Of a DNA stretch of 64,000 nt, positions 26,703-36,245 are shown in pieces (position 1 is the first letter of the stretch; each line of letters begins with the position of its first letter). The position numbers were made by a program, and so were the translations under genes. Under the pieces are notes generated by a model that did no database searches, was not told where the DNA came from, and worked only from the letters and a program-made list of their open reading frames with translations. Source of the DNA: Planctomycetota bacterium (GTDB lineage: Bacteria > Planctomycetota > Planctomycetia > Gemmatales > Gemmataceae); assembly GCA_021413735.1 (NCBI GenBank), contig JAIOPV010000072.1:62001-126000 (forward strand), read 5' to 3'.

Positions 26703-27995
26703 TCAAATCACGGTTCCATCGGGGATGATGGCGCTGCGGGGAATGCAAATGATCCCATCGCGGATGTGATAGGTCCCGTTGGGGCCGTCCGCTTCCTGGC
26801 GCCGATCCTTGTTCACCAGTTTCACGCCACGACCGATTCGCGAATCCTTGTCGAGAATAGCCTTCTCAATCACGCACCCATCACCGACGGTCAGCGACGG
26901 CCGCCCGACGCGAACATTTTCCGCTCGCTGCGCCGGAGTCTCGAACGTGTCCGAACCCAGTACGACCGTATCGCGGATCACGCAATCGTTGCCGATTCTG
27001 CTACGAACTCCGATCAGACTGCGTTCGATCTTCGACCCAGCTCCGATCGCGCAACCGTCCGCGACCACGCTCTCGGTTAGCGTGGCACCGTCGAATCGGC
27101 TCGCGGGCAGGTTTCGCATTCGTGTGTAGATCACACCATCTGGCGTGAAGAAATCGAACGGCGGATTCGGTCCCGCCAGCGCGAGGCTTGCTTCGTGGTA
27201 GCTGCTGATCGTGCCGAGGTCTTCCCAGTAGCCATCGAACAGGTGAGCGCAGACTTTCTTTGTTTTGTAGTTTCGCGGGAACACTTCCTTGCCGAAGTCG
27301 GTCGCCAACGGCTTCGCCGTCAGGAGGTCGTACAGCACTTCGGTCTTGAACAGGTAAATCCCCATGTTCGCGAGGTAGTGGCGGCCATTGCAGGGAATGC
27401 CGCGTTTCTCGATCCACTCGGCCGACGTGTAGTACGGGGCTCGCTCCTCAGGCGTCTTGGGCTTTTCCACGAACCCGGTCACGCGGCTGTGGGTGTCCAT
27501 GCTCAAGAGACCGAAACCCGCGGTATCTTTCTCGGGAACCGGAATCGCGGCGATGGTGACATCGGCACGGTGCCCGCGGTGCGTTTCGATCAGATGGCGG
27601 AAGTCCATGCGGTAGAGTTGGTCGCCGCTGAGGATCAGCACTTCGTCGGGGTTCTCGCGTTCGATGTACGAGATGTTCTGTCGAACCGCGTCGGCTGTGC
27701 CCTGATACCAGTCTGCCGATTCGTTCGTCTGTTGAGCCGCGAGAACTTCGACAAACCCCTGACTGAACATGTCGAACTTGTACGTGTTGGCGATGTGCCG
27801 GTGCAGACTGACGCTGAGGAACTGCGTCAGAATGTAGATCGTGTTCAGGTTGCTATTGATGCAGTTGGATATCGGGATGTCGATTAATCGGTATTTGCCA
27901 GCGACGGGAACAGCGGGTTTGGAGCGGTTTTTCGTGAGAGGGAAGAGTCGCGTGCCGCGTCCCCCGCCCAGGATGATCGACAAAACAGAACGCAT
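26703..27995 (-). CDS. glgC: glucose-1-phosphate adenylyltransferase (copy 2)
   Basis: This 430-aa enzyme has LSIILGGGRGTRLFPLT, KPAVPVAGKYRLIDIPISNC, DWYQGTADAVRQN, LILSGDQLYRMDF, and a beta-helix C-terminus. It resembles the plant/cyanobacterial-type ADP-glucose pyrophosphorylases more than copy 1 does (RLIDIPISNCINS). Two copies in one window suggest distinct regulation or a regulatory/catalytic subunit pair, which is inference. Catalytic-region motifs look intact in both. Confidence 0.94.
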   Translation of the reverse strand: MRSVLSIILGGGRGTRLFPLTKNRSKPAVPVAGKYRLIDIPISNCINSNLNTIYILTQFLSVSLHRHIANTYKFDMFSQGFVEVLAAQQTNESADWYQGTADAVRQNISYIERENPDEVLILSGDQLYRMDFRHLIETHRGHRADVTIAAIPVPEKDTAGFGLLSMDTHSRVTGFVEKPKTPEERAPYYTSAEWIEKRGIPCNGRHYLANMGIYLFKTEVLYDLLTAKPLATDFGKEVFPRNYKTKKVCAHLFDGYWEDLGTISSYHEASLALAGPNPPFDFFTPDGVIYTRMRNLPASRFDGATLTESVVADGCAIGAGSKIERSLIGVRSRIGNDCVIRDTVVLGSDTFETPAQRAENVRVGRPSLTVGDGCVIEKAILDKDSRIGRGVKLVNKDRRQEADGPNGTYHIRDGIICIPRSAIIPDGTVI

Positions 27996-28197
27996 GGCGA
28001 AAAGCCTCGATATGAAGATTCGCGATTGAGCGGGGCCGGACGGACAGGAGAGCCGGCCGAACGACTCGATGCTAACATCGGCACTTTCTCAGCGGAAGCG
28101 TGAACGCCACAGAACGGCGGAAGACGCGGCAAATTGTTCGGATTTGGTCGGTTTCGCAACGCCACCCGGTGAGCGCCAGCCCCAACGGAGCGACGCT

Positions 28198-29547
28198 TCA
28201 ACCCGGAACTTCACCCTTGGTGCTGAAGTTCTCCAGAATTCGATTGATGAACGGCCGACTGGTCGTTTTGTAACGATCGAACTCGAGCCGATCGACGGTG
28301 TACACTTCCACGCGATCAATCGCCCGCACGGTCGCATTCCGGGGCTTATCCATCAGCAGCGCGACCTCGCCGAAGTACCGCCCAGGCCCAAGTTCCGCGA
28401 CCTTCCGCAACGCCCCGCCCTCGGGCGCCCGCCACACTTCCACCGTGCCGCGACGGATCAGGTAGAACTTGCTGTGCTCGTTGACGGGGTCGCCCACCTT
28501 CACGATATCTTGCCCTGGCTCGTAAACCTCGACCCGCCCTGGATGCGCTGCCACTTGGTCAGGGCGCACAGGCAAATCCGGGTGGACGCCGATCAGCAAC
28601 TCGTCTGCGATCTTCTGCTGTTCGTCGGGCAGAATGGCCGCGAACGCCGCACTCTGACGCAAGCCATCTCGCACGAAGATCCGTTCCGCGACGACGACGT
28701 TCGACTCAATGCGGCCGCGTTCCATGTGAACGATGCGGTCGGCGAGGTTCATGATGCGGGCGTCGTGCGTGACGATCAGACTCGTGGTTCCCGTTTCGCG
28801 TGCGAGCGACCGCAACAGCGGAATCTGCCACGGTGCGAGCCGGGCCGCTTCGCCGGCCTCTTCGTCGGGCCTCACGAGCTTCGCCAATTCTTCATCCGAA
28901 CGAGTGCGGGCAAGATTCTGAAGCAGCGTGACGACCGCCAACCCGGTGTTGGCGTCGAGTGCGGCTGTGGGTTCGTCAGCGAGGACAAGCTTCGGGCGAT
29001 TCACGAGGGCACGCGCCACTGCCACTCGCTGACGCTGCCCGCCGGAGAGTTGTGCTGGTTTATGGTAGAACCGCACCTTCTGCGGTTTCCCCTGGATGTC
29101 GAGGTCGCCGAGGATCAGGTATTGCAGCAGTTCGCGTGCGTCGGCGTCCGGGTCGCGTTCGTTGTCGCGGAGCCGCTGCGCCATGCGAATGTTCTGCATC
29201 GCGGTGAGCGAATCGAAGAGGTTGTGTCGCTGGAAAATGAAGCCGATCAGCCGGCGAACGTGAACGAGTTCCGGTTCGGGCGTGCCCAAGAGTTTGCGGT
29301 AGTCGCCACGGTCGCCGTCCCAAACTTCGATCTGCCCTTCCTGGAGTTTGCGAAGGCCACCGATGAGCGTGAGAATGGTCGTTTTGCCCGACCCCGACGG
29401 CCCGCTCATGATGACGAGTTCGCCGGGCATCACTTCAAGCGTGTTGTTGAAGAGAACCTGTGTTCGCGTTTCGCCAGTGCCGAAATAGTGGTTCACTCCG
29501 GTGATGCGGAGTACGGGCGAACCCGGCGGCGGCAAACTTGATGGCAT
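28198..29547 (-). CDS. DevA-type ABC exporter ATPase fused to a cyclic nucleotide-binding domain
   Basis: The protein is 449 aa. The N-terminal ABC domain has Walker A GPSGSGKTT, signature LSGGQRQRVAVARAL and Walker B LVLADEPTAALD. A linker of about 70 residues follows. Then a cNMP-binding beta-barrel occupies about residues 340-430, with FYLIRRGTVEVWR, GPGRYFGEVALL and the phosphate-cassette-like PRNATVRA. ATPases of the MacB/DevA class normally lack this domain, so export may be gated by a cyclic nucleotide or another ligand. The permease gene at 29638-30867 lies directly upstream with a hairpin element between. Confidence 0.9.
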   Translation of the reverse strand: MPSSLPPPGSPVLRITGVNHYFGTGETRTQVLFNNTLEVMPGELVIMSGPSGSGKTTILTLIGGLRKLQEGQIEVWDGDRGDYRKLLGTPEPELVHVRRLIGFIFQRHNLFDSLTAMQNIRMAQRLRDNERDPDADARELLQYLILGDLDIQGKPQKVRFYHKPAQLSGGQRQRVAVARALVNRPKLVLADEPTAALDANTGLAVVTLLQNLARTRSDEELAKLVRPDEEAGEAARLAPWQIPLLRSLARETGTTSLIVTHDARIMNLADRIVHMERGRIESNVVVAERIFVRDGLRQSAAFAAILPDEQQKIADELLIGVHPDLPVRPDQVAAHPGRVEVYEPGQDIVKVGDPVNEHSKFYLIRRGTVEVWRAPEGGALRKVAELGPGRYFGEVALLMDKPRNATVRAIDRVEVYTVDRLEFDRYKTTSRPFINRILENFSTKGEVPG

Positions 29548-29574
29548 GGTTCCTCGTTCACGAAGACACGCGTA

Positions 29575-29625
29575 GCCGCGACCCGAAGGGGAGCGCTTTG
29601 GTCACGCTCCCCTTCGGGTCGCGGC
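29575..29625. repeat. perfect 21-bp inverted repeat
   Basis: The arms 29575-29595 and 29605-29625 are perfect reverse complements with a 9-nt loop, between the exporter permease stop and the ATPase start on the minus strand. Inside a presumed operon it may reduce ATPase expression or stabilise the upstream message. Confidence 0.9.
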
Positions 29626-29637
29626 GAAACGATTCAC

Positions 29638-30867
29638 TCAAAACACATCAGCGGGGTCCACCTTCTTCACCTTGCCCACGGCCAGCCATGCGCTCGCCCC
29701 ACACATCGTCACCGTGAGCAACAGCACCAACCCTGCACGGCCGAGCGTCAGTTCCATCGCAAGCCCCGTGATGTCCGTGAGGATCGCGTAAGTGCCGAGA
29801 ATCACGAGCAACCCCGGAACGAACCCCGCACCCGCCAAGATGAGCGATTCCTGCAACACGATGAGACTGAGGTAGCGGTTCGGGTAGCCGATGGCCTTGA
29901 GCGTCGCGTATTCCGTAACGTGATCGGCGATGTCACTCGACAGGATTTGGTAGCAAATCACAAGCCCAACGACGAAGCCCAGCACAACGCCCGCCCCGAA
30001 AGCGAAGCCGATCGGCGTGTTCGACCACCAGAACCACTTCTCGCGAGCGACCATCTCCGGCACTGTCAGCACATCGACATCGCCACCGGAGGAATAGATC
30101 GCCTGGAGTCTGTGTTGCACGCCGTCGCGGTCAGTTCCGGGTCGCAGCCTGACAGCCACGAGGTCGATCTCGGCGAGCGGATCGCTGCCGGGTGCGGCAT
30201 ACGGAGCGCGAATCCATGCTCCATATGTGCGATCGCTGACGATGAGTGTGCCGTCGGTGCCGAAGTCGAACCCCATGTCGAAACCGTTGCCGACGAGCGT
30301 GATGTCGCGGCCCGCGAGTTCTGTTTGCACGCCGTCCGCGAGTTTGCCGAAAACCGACTCGCCTGGGTGATTCACCTGATCGGGGTGCTTTCGACTCTTG
30401 CGATCGTAGAGTGCGGTGCCAGGTACGCGAAGCCGTTCCCAGTCATCGGCAGTAACGCCGGGCAGGTTCAGCAATTTTGCGTCTGGATCAACGCCGACGA
30501 CACGGATACGGCGAGTCTGCGTGCGTTCGCCAGGGTTCGCGGAAGTGTGACGCAGCATCCCGAGTTGGTAGTCCACATACAGCGGTTCGATGGAGCTGAC
30601 GCCATCGACTTCGAGAGCCTGTTCTGCCCGCCGCCGGTTGACGCCTTCGCGAAACAGCAGTGACTTGCGAGTGGGGCTAACGAGTACGAGATCGGCGTTC
30701 ATGCGTTGGAGCAGCACAGTGTTGCTGTCGAGCATGGCGTTCATGATGCCGAGTTGCACACCCATGAGCACGACGGCGAAGCCGATACCAGCCGTGAATA
30801 GAGCGAACCGCACGCGATCGTGTGCGAGGTTGGACCAGGCGAGAGGAACCGCAGGAGGACGAGGCAT
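29638..30867 (-). CDS. DevC-like ABC exporter permease (FtsX/MacB fold), copy a
   Basis: This 409-aa protein has an N-terminal transmembrane helix (FALFTAGIGFAVVLMGVQLG), a large extracytoplasmic domain of about residues 50-270, and three C-terminal helices (FGAGVVLGFVVGLVICYQIL, SLIVLQESLILAGAGFVPGL and VLLLTVTMCGASAWLAVG), ending KVDPADVF. This is the DevC/MacB-type topology. It is encoded just upstream of its fused ATPase and divergent from the LRR kinase. A paralog with the same terminal DPADLF lies at 33394. Confidence 0.9.
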   Translation of the reverse strand: MPRPPAVPLAWSNLAHDRVRFALFTAGIGFAVVLMGVQLGIMNAMLDSNTVLLQRMNADLVLVSPTRKSLLFREGVNRRRAEQALEVDGVSSIEPLYVDYQLGMLRHTSANPGERTQTRRIRVVGVDPDAKLLNLPGVTADDWERLRVPGTALYDRKSRKHPDQVNHPGESVFGKLADGVQTELAGRDITLVGNGFDMGFDFGTDGTLIVSDRTYGAWIRAPYAAPGSDPLAEIDLVAVRLRPGTDRDGVQHRLQAIYSSGGDVDVLTVPEMVAREKWFWWSNTPIGFAFGAGVVLGFVVGLVICYQILSSDIADHVTEYATLKAIGYPNRYLSLIVLQESLILAGAGFVPGLLVILGTYAILTDITGLAMELTLGRAGLVLLLTVTMCGASAWLAVGKVKKVDPADVF

Positions 30868-31022
30868 GATTGGAGTTACCGCCGAACTACACCGTGACCA
30901 TGTGACTTCCTCTGGTTACTTCCCAGCAGTATATCACGATTCGCAGCACGGAATCGGCGCTTTGGCGGCACGACAAGCCACGGATAAGATAAGCCGATCG
31001 CAATTAGCTTGGGAGCGACGGC

Positions 31023-33380
31023 GTGAATCACCCACAACCCAATTCCTCGCCATCGTCAGTGCCCGAAGCGTCGGCCGTTTCCTCGAACGACTCAACCAAC
31101 CCCGTCTCCGTTACCCCACATCAGGAACCAGCCGAATCGCCAAGGTTCAGCCCAGCAACCAACGCGGGCGAAATCGGACGCCTCGGCAGATACCGCATCC
31201 AGAAAGAACTCGGCCGCGGCGGAATGGGTGCCGTCTACCTCGCGTTCGATGAACGACTCCAACGGAAGGTCGCGCTCAAGGTGATGCTTCCGAAAGCGGC
31301 AGCCAACATGAGCGCGAAGGAACGCTTCCTCCGCGAAGCCCGTGCCGCCGCCCGGATCAGTAGCGATTATGTCGTGAACATCCACGAAGCCGACGAGTTC
31401 GATGGTATCCCGTACATCTCGCTGCAATACCTCCAGGGCTACCCACTCGACGATTACCTCAGCAAGCACGGCAACCCCTCGATTCCGCAGATCATTCGCA
31501 TCGGTCAGGAAGCGGCATTAGGCTTGCACGCGGCCCACCAACTCGGACTGATTCATCGCGACATCAAGCCCGCCAACCTCTGGCTCGAAGCCCCGAACGG
31601 CCGCGTGAAGATTCTCGACTTCGGCCTCGCCAGGCAACTCGACGACAATGTTCAACTGACCCGAAGCGGCGCAGTGGTTGGCACGCCAGCGTTCATGTCG
31701 CCGGAGCAGGGACGCGGTTTGCCGATGGATGGGCGAAGCGATCTCTTCAGCCTCGGCGGAGTGCTGTATCGACTGTGTGCGGGCCGGTTGCCATTCCACG
31801 GCGACACGACGATGGCATTGCTGATGTCCATCGGAATCGACGAACCCGTTCTCGTGCGTGATTTCAACCCAGACGTGCCGAAGCCGCTCGCAAATCTCAT
31901 TCACCGGCTGCTGGCGAAAGACCCTGCACACCGTCCGCCGACTGCACAAGCCGTGGCCGACGAACTGAACGCGATGGCCAATTTATCGGCGGGCTTACCC
32001 CCCGGTGGTCAACCGCAGATCGTGTATGTACCGATGACGATTACCGCTGTCGAAGCGAACCCGTTCGCCGACATCACCGACGGCAACGCGAGCAATGCAA
32101 GCAGCGAATCTCTTCCCTCGACGCAACTGGAATTCGTGCCTGAGAAAGCCCAGAAACCGTTCCCGAAGTTGCTGGTTGGTTCGCTGGTGTTCGCGCTGCT
32201 CGTGGTGATCGGGGCTGCATTCCTCCTCATGAACAACCCGAAGAAGCCCGACACCGAGATTGCGGACAAGCTCCCGGATGTGACGCCGACACCACCCGTT
32301 ATTCCCCCGAAGGTCACACCGACGAAAGATACCGAGCGAGCCGCTGCGAACTACGTGCTCGATATCGGAGGCCAAGTGAAGGTGAACGGCCAACCCGAGA
32401 TGTGCGATAACCCTGCCCAACTGCCGAAGGAACGTTTCCGACTAACCGGTGTGTATCTCCTCACGAATAGGTTGGTAGACGATCAGGGATTGGCCAAGTT
32501 GAAGGAGTGCAGAAGCCTCAACGCTCTTCGCCTGAGCGACACGAAAGTAACCGATCAAGGGTTGATGAACCTCAAAGATTGCACAGCTCTGACGTATCTC
32601 GACTTGAGCTTCACGAGGGCGAACTTGACGAGCGCCGGGGTCGTGAATTTCAAAGATTGCAAATGCCTGGAATATCTCGATCTGAGTGAAACACAGGTCG
32701 ATGATACGGCAGTTGAAATCATCTCGGGGATGAGGGTACTCACGAGCCTCTATGTCCCAAAGACCCGGATCAGCCCCGAGGGGGTGAAAAAACTTGCCGC
32801 AGCATTGCCTCGATGCAAGATTCTGCACGACGGCGGCGAAATCAAGCCGATGCTTGACCCCGAAAGACGGATCGCGGAATACGTCATTTCGATTGGCGGC
32901 ACGGTCAAGCTCAACGACCAAGATAGCCCCTACAAGGCGACGGCTGATTTGCCGAAGGAACCGTTTCGGGTGACAGTCGTGAACCTTGATGGCAGCAAAC
33001 AGGTGACCGACGTGGGTTTGGCGATCATCAAGGATTGCCAGGCTCTCAAGGAACTTCACCTCGCGCAAACGCCGATTACCGACGTGGGTTTGGCGTTCTT
33101 CGAGGGCTGCACAACCCTCACGCTGCTCGATCTGCATGAGACGAACACCGGCGATGCTGGCATGGCTAACTTCAGCAAATGCAACAACTTCTCCCGGTTG
33201 TTTCTGTCGAGCACGAAGATCGGCGACAAAACCCTGAAACAGTTGTTGAACACGACCGCGTTGGCGGAGTTGGATCTGGCAACGACGCAGGTGACGCCAG
33301 CGGGGGTGAAGCTGGTACGGGAGCGCTTCCCGAAGGCCAACATTTACGGCGCTCCCGCCGAAATCGAGCCGAAGAAGTGA
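31023..33380 (+). CDS. Ser/Thr protein kinase with membrane helix and two LRR modules
   Basis: The protein is 785 aa, with a GTG start preceded by GGGAG. The kinase domain spans about residues 57-320 with GRGGMGAVY (64-72), Lys 86, HRDIKPAN (catalytic Asp 180) and DFG at 199-201, so it appears active. A single transmembrane helix lies at about 382-403. The extracytoplasmic part has two similar modules, each starting with an IGGxVKxN strand and followed by short LRRs (LNALRLSDTKVTDQGLMNL; LKELHLAQTPITDVGLAFF). It lies between the two DevC-like permease genes but on the opposite strand, so it may sense the exporter's substrate. Confidence 0.92.
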   Translation: MNHPQPNSSPSSVPEASAVSSNDSTNPVSVTPHQEPAESPRFSPATNAGEIGRLGRYRIQKELGRGGMGAVYLAFDERLQRKVALKVMLPKAAANMSAKERFLREARAAARISSDYVVNIHEADEFDGIPYISLQYLQGYPLDDYLSKHGNPSIPQIIRIGQEAALGLHAAHQLGLIHRDIKPANLWLEAPNGRVKILDFGLARQLDDNVQLTRSGAVVGTPAFMSPEQGRGLPMDGRSDLFSLGGVLYRLCAGRLPFHGDTTMALLMSIGIDEPVLVRDFNPDVPKPLANLIHRLLAKDPAHRPPTAQAVADELNAMANLSAGLPPGGQPQIVYVPMTITAVEANPFADITDGNASNASSESLPSTQLEFVPEKAQKPFPKLLVGSLVFALLVVIGAAFLLMNNPKKPDTEIADKLPDVTPTPPVIPPKVTPTKDTERAAANYVLDIGGQVKVNGQPEMCDNPAQLPKERFRLTGVYLLTNRLVDDQGLAKLKECRSLNALRLSDTKVTDQGLMNLKDCTALTYLDLSFTRANLTSAGVVNFKDCKCLEYLDLSETQVDDTAVEIISGMRVLTSLYVPKTRISPEGVKKLAAALPRCKILHDGGEIKPMLDPERRIAEYVISIGGTVKLNDQDSPYKATADLPKEPFRVTVVNLDGSKQVTDVGLAIIKDCQALKELHLAQTPITDVGLAFFEGCTTLTLLDLHETNTGDAGMANFSKCNNFSRLFLSSTKIGDKTLKQLLNTTALAELDLATTQVTPAGVKLVRERFPKANIYGAPAEIEPKK

Positions 33381-33393
33381 GCGGGACCATTCC

Positions 33394-34611
33394 TCAAAAC
33401 AAGTCGGCGGGGTCGGCTGCGTGAACCTTCCGCACCGCGAGCAACCCAGACGCCAGGCACATCCCCAGCGTCAACACCAACACGCCGACAGCAATTTCAA
33501 CCGTCATGCCGGTGGGAATGCCGCCCCACTTGCTGGCCACGACGTAAAGCACCAGTGTCGCAAAGAACCCCGGAACGTAGCCCAGCACCGCCAGCAACGC
33601 AGCCTGCCACAACACCACGCTCGTCAAGTACGACGGACGGTAACCAAGAGCCTTCACCGTGGCGTATTCGGGCAGCATGTTCTGGATGTCAGCCGCCATC
33701 ATCTGATAGACGAAGATGACACCGACGACCACCGCGAGGATGACGGCCACGATGAGGAACTGCCCGATTGACGTGAGCCGCAGCCAGTAACGTCGTTCGT
33801 CGGCGTTGAGTTCGGCTCGCGTGTACACCTTCACATCCGGCGGCAGCACGGCCCGCAACTCACGCTGAACGGCGATTGGGTCGGCACCTTTGCGAAGCTG
33901 AACTAACCCAAAGTCGATGGCGTCGGCACGGCGACCCGTGAAGCGATCGAGGGTTTCTTCGCTCGAAAGCAGCATACCGTTCCAACTGAAGCCTGTGCCG
34001 AGTTCAAACGAGCCCGCAACCGCCGCCCGCATGTTGTTCAACCGAATCGGGTCGCCGGTTTCTTGCTGCGACGCGGCGATGAGTTGCTTCACGTCGCCGA
34101 AGTCGGGCTTCGAGCGGCGGTCGATCAGGAACGCATCGAGACGCGAAATCGCAGCGCCGCCGATCCTCGCATCCTCGGGCGTGCGGAAGACGCCATTCGG
34201 GCCAATCGTGAACGCTCGGTCGATCTGTTCGGGCGGCACAGCCAACAGCGTGATCGACATGACCGCGCCGCCGGGCGTGGTGCCGAACAAGCCGGTGCGA
34301 GTGGGTGCCCGCCAGGCGCCCCCCGCGAACGAAAGCGGCACGACATTCTCGACGTCACTGACGGCCCGAGCCTGTGCCAGCCTGGAACGCGGGAACTGCT
34401 CTGTCCGGCTCAGATCCATGTATTCCGACGACGTGATGAACAGGTCGAAGTTGAGTTTGTCGAACAACATCGTGGCCGTGCGACCGACGCCACCGAGCAG
34501 ACCGAGTTCCATGAAGATGAGGATGACTGCGAACGCGACGCCACCCGCAGCGATGGCCGTGCGTGCCCGCTTGTGAGCGAGGTTCGACCATGCGAGCCCG
34601 AGGGGCGTCAC
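33394..34611 (-). CDS. DevC-like ABC exporter permease, copy b
   Basis: This 405-aa FtsX/MacB-type permease has an N-terminal helix (GGVAFAVILIFMELGLLGG), an extracytoplasmic domain of about residues 45-270 and three C-terminal helices, ending VHAADPADLF. It starts with GTG at 34611, overlapping the stop of the membrane fusion gene by 4 nt (GTGA), which implies translational coupling. It converges with the kinase gene, leaving 13 nt between stops. It is paralogous to 29638-30867. Confidence 0.9.
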   Translation of the reverse strand: MTPLGLAWSNLAHKRARTAIAAGGVAFAVILIFMELGLLGGVGRTATMLFDKLNFDLFITSSEYMDLSRTEQFPRSRLAQARAVSDVENVVPLSFAGGAWRAPTRTGLFGTTPGGAVMSITLLAVPPEQIDRAFTIGPNGVFRTPEDARIGGAAISRLDAFLIDRRSKPDFGDVKQLIAASQQETGDPIRLNNMRAAVAGSFELGTGFSWNGMLLSSEETLDRFTGRRADAIDFGLVQLRKGADPIAVQRELRAVLPPDVKVYTRAELNADERRYWLRLTSIGQFLIVAVILAVVVGVIFVYQMMAADIQNMLPEYATVKALGYRPSYLTSVVLWQAALLAVLGYVPGFFATLVLYVVASKWGGIPTGMTVEIAVGVLVLTLGMCLASGLLAVRKVHAADPADLF

Positions 34612-35798
34612 TTCCCTGGCTCCAGCGTCACCGTTACTTGAAGCCCGACGAAGCGGCTCGCGTCAACGATGGCGTCGGGGTTCAGATGCACGACAACCTC
34701 GATCACGCGGCGGTCGGCATCTTCACGCGGCCCCATCGCGAACACCTGATTCTTCGCGATCATCCGCGAAATATCCTGTTCCGAATTCACCGTGCCCGTG
34801 AGCGTCTTCGGCAACGCCGGGTTCTTGATCTCAGCCTTCACCGGTCCAGCCTTCACCCACTTCGACAGCCGTTCGACGTCGCTCTCGTACACCTCGGCAA
34901 TCGCAGTCATCGCCGTGAGATCGGCCATTTGAAGAATCGGTTCCAGGCCGGTCGGCTGCCCTTCACGACCGATCACCTTCAGCACGGTGCCCGTGACAGG
35001 TGCCTTCAGAATGGTCTGATCGGAGAGCTGTTTCGCGAGCGTCAACTTCTCTTCTGTTGACTTGGTCGGCACCTTCGCGATGGCTTCATCCAGTTCTGCT
35101 TTCGCGGCAGCGATCTTCGCGTTGGCGGACTTCTCGGTTTCGTCGTAGGTCGTTTCGGTCTTCTTGCGGACAGCATCGCCAGCCTTGAACTCGGCATCGG
35201 CTTGCGCTGCGAGGAGCTTCGCTTTCTCCATCGTTTCCTCAGCGACCGGCGAACCACCCGTGCGAAGCTTTTCGAGGCGTGTCACGCCGGCGGTCGCCGT
35301 TTCCGATTGCAGTTTCAGATACGTCTGCTTCGCATCGAGAGCCGCGAGGTCGCTGGCTTTGTTCGCCTTCGCGAGATTCAACTCGGCCTCAGCCGCACGC
35401 ACTTTCTGCTCGCCCGCGACTTTTGCGAACTTCAGGGAGTTGTTCGCCTCGTCTTGCTGCGTCTCCGCGATCTGAAGTTCGAGGAGTCGGTCTTTTCGGC
35501 TCGCGAGATCGGCGACCGGCGTTCCCGCTTTGATGAGAGTACCGGGGCTCACGCCATACATCTTCGCAATGCGATCCCCAGGCGGACCGAACACCGGCAC
35601 GATGCTCCCCGACGGCTGAAGCCGACCGAGAGCCGTGACTCGTTCGGGACGATTCACAGATTGATCGGAAGGTATCGAAGGCGTGGCGGTGTTGATCGCG
35701 ATGAGATAGCCGCCAGCAGCGCCGGCCCCGAGAGCGGCGACCAGCGCAAGCAGAAGTTCCAAACCGCGACCAGGGCGATTCGATGGAGAACGAATCAT
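34608..35798 (-). CDS. DevB/HlyD-type membrane fusion protein
   Basis: The protein is 396 aa from ATG 35798; an apparent upstream extension overlaps the DUF3307 gene and is rejected. A membrane anchor lies at residues 12-36, followed by the HlyD barrel start (VTALGRLQPSGSIVPVFG), a long alpha-helical hairpin of about residues 115-240 rich in Ala, Lys and Glu, and a closing beta region (TILKAPVTGTVLKVIG). It connects the ABC permease to an outer-membrane channel. The permease gene follows with a 4-nt overlap. Confidence 0.9.
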   Translation of the reverse strand: MIRSPSNRPGRGLELLLALVAALGAGAAGGYLIAINTATPSIPSDQSVNRPERVTALGRLQPSGSIVPVFGPPGDRIAKMYGVSPGTLIKAGTPVADLASRKDRLLELQIAETQQDEANNSLKFAKVAGEQKVRAAEAELNLAKANKASDLAALDAKQTYLKLQSETATAGVTRLEKLRTGGSPVAEETMEKAKLLAAQADAEFKAGDAVRKKTETTYDETEKSANAKIAAAKAELDEAIAKVPTKSTEEKLTLAKQLSDQTILKAPVTGTVLKVIGREGQPTGLEPILQMADLTAMTAIAEVYESDVERLSKWVKAGPVKAEIKNPALPKTLTGTVNSEQDISRMIAKNQVFAMGPREDADRRVIEVVVHLNPDAIVDASRFVGLQVTVTLEPGK

Positions 35799-35800
35799 GT

Positions 35801-36181
35801 TCACCCCTGTGGAATCGGCCCGAGAATGCCAGAAGCCAGCAGCGAGAACCACAGCACCCGGCAGATGATGTGCATCGCTTGATCGATGTCGATGCCGTAA
35901 TACTTCTCGCACTTGCCAAGGTCGATGAACCAGTGGATCACGGTTTCCGCGAGGGCAATCGGCCAGACGGCATCCCAACCGAAGCCGAACCATCGCACGA
36001 CCACGCCGACCGCAGCACCGTGGAGCACAGCGTGTGCCGTGAGCCAGTAATACCACGGCACTGCCTTCGAGACCGGACTCTCGAACTTGCGGCACTTACA
36101 GGTGGCGATGGCATCGGATTGAAGTGCGTAGTCCATCAATGCGTGCGTTGAGACCAAAAAGAACAAGAGCGCGACCAGCAT
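35801..36181 (-). CDS. DUF3307 membrane protein
   Basis: This small 126-aa multi-pass protein has LVALLFFLVSTHALMDYALQ, HAVLHGAAVGVVVRWFG and ETVIHWFIDLGKCEKY. These histidine/aspartate-bearing helices are typical of the DUF3307 family. Function is unknown. The stop lies 2 nt before the DevB start, so it is probably co-transcribed with the exporter. Confidence 0.75.
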   Translation of the reverse strand: MLVALLFFLVSTHALMDYALQSDAIATCKCRKFESPVSKAVPWYYWLTAHAVLHGAAVGVVVRWFGFGWDAVWPIALAETVIHWFIDLGKCEKYYGIDIDQAMHIICRVLWFSLLASGILGPIPQG

Positions 36182-36245
36182 GGAACGACCCCGTAGGTGC
36201 CCGATTGTACCGTGCGGGAAGAATAAAACAAATAACTCCGGTCGC

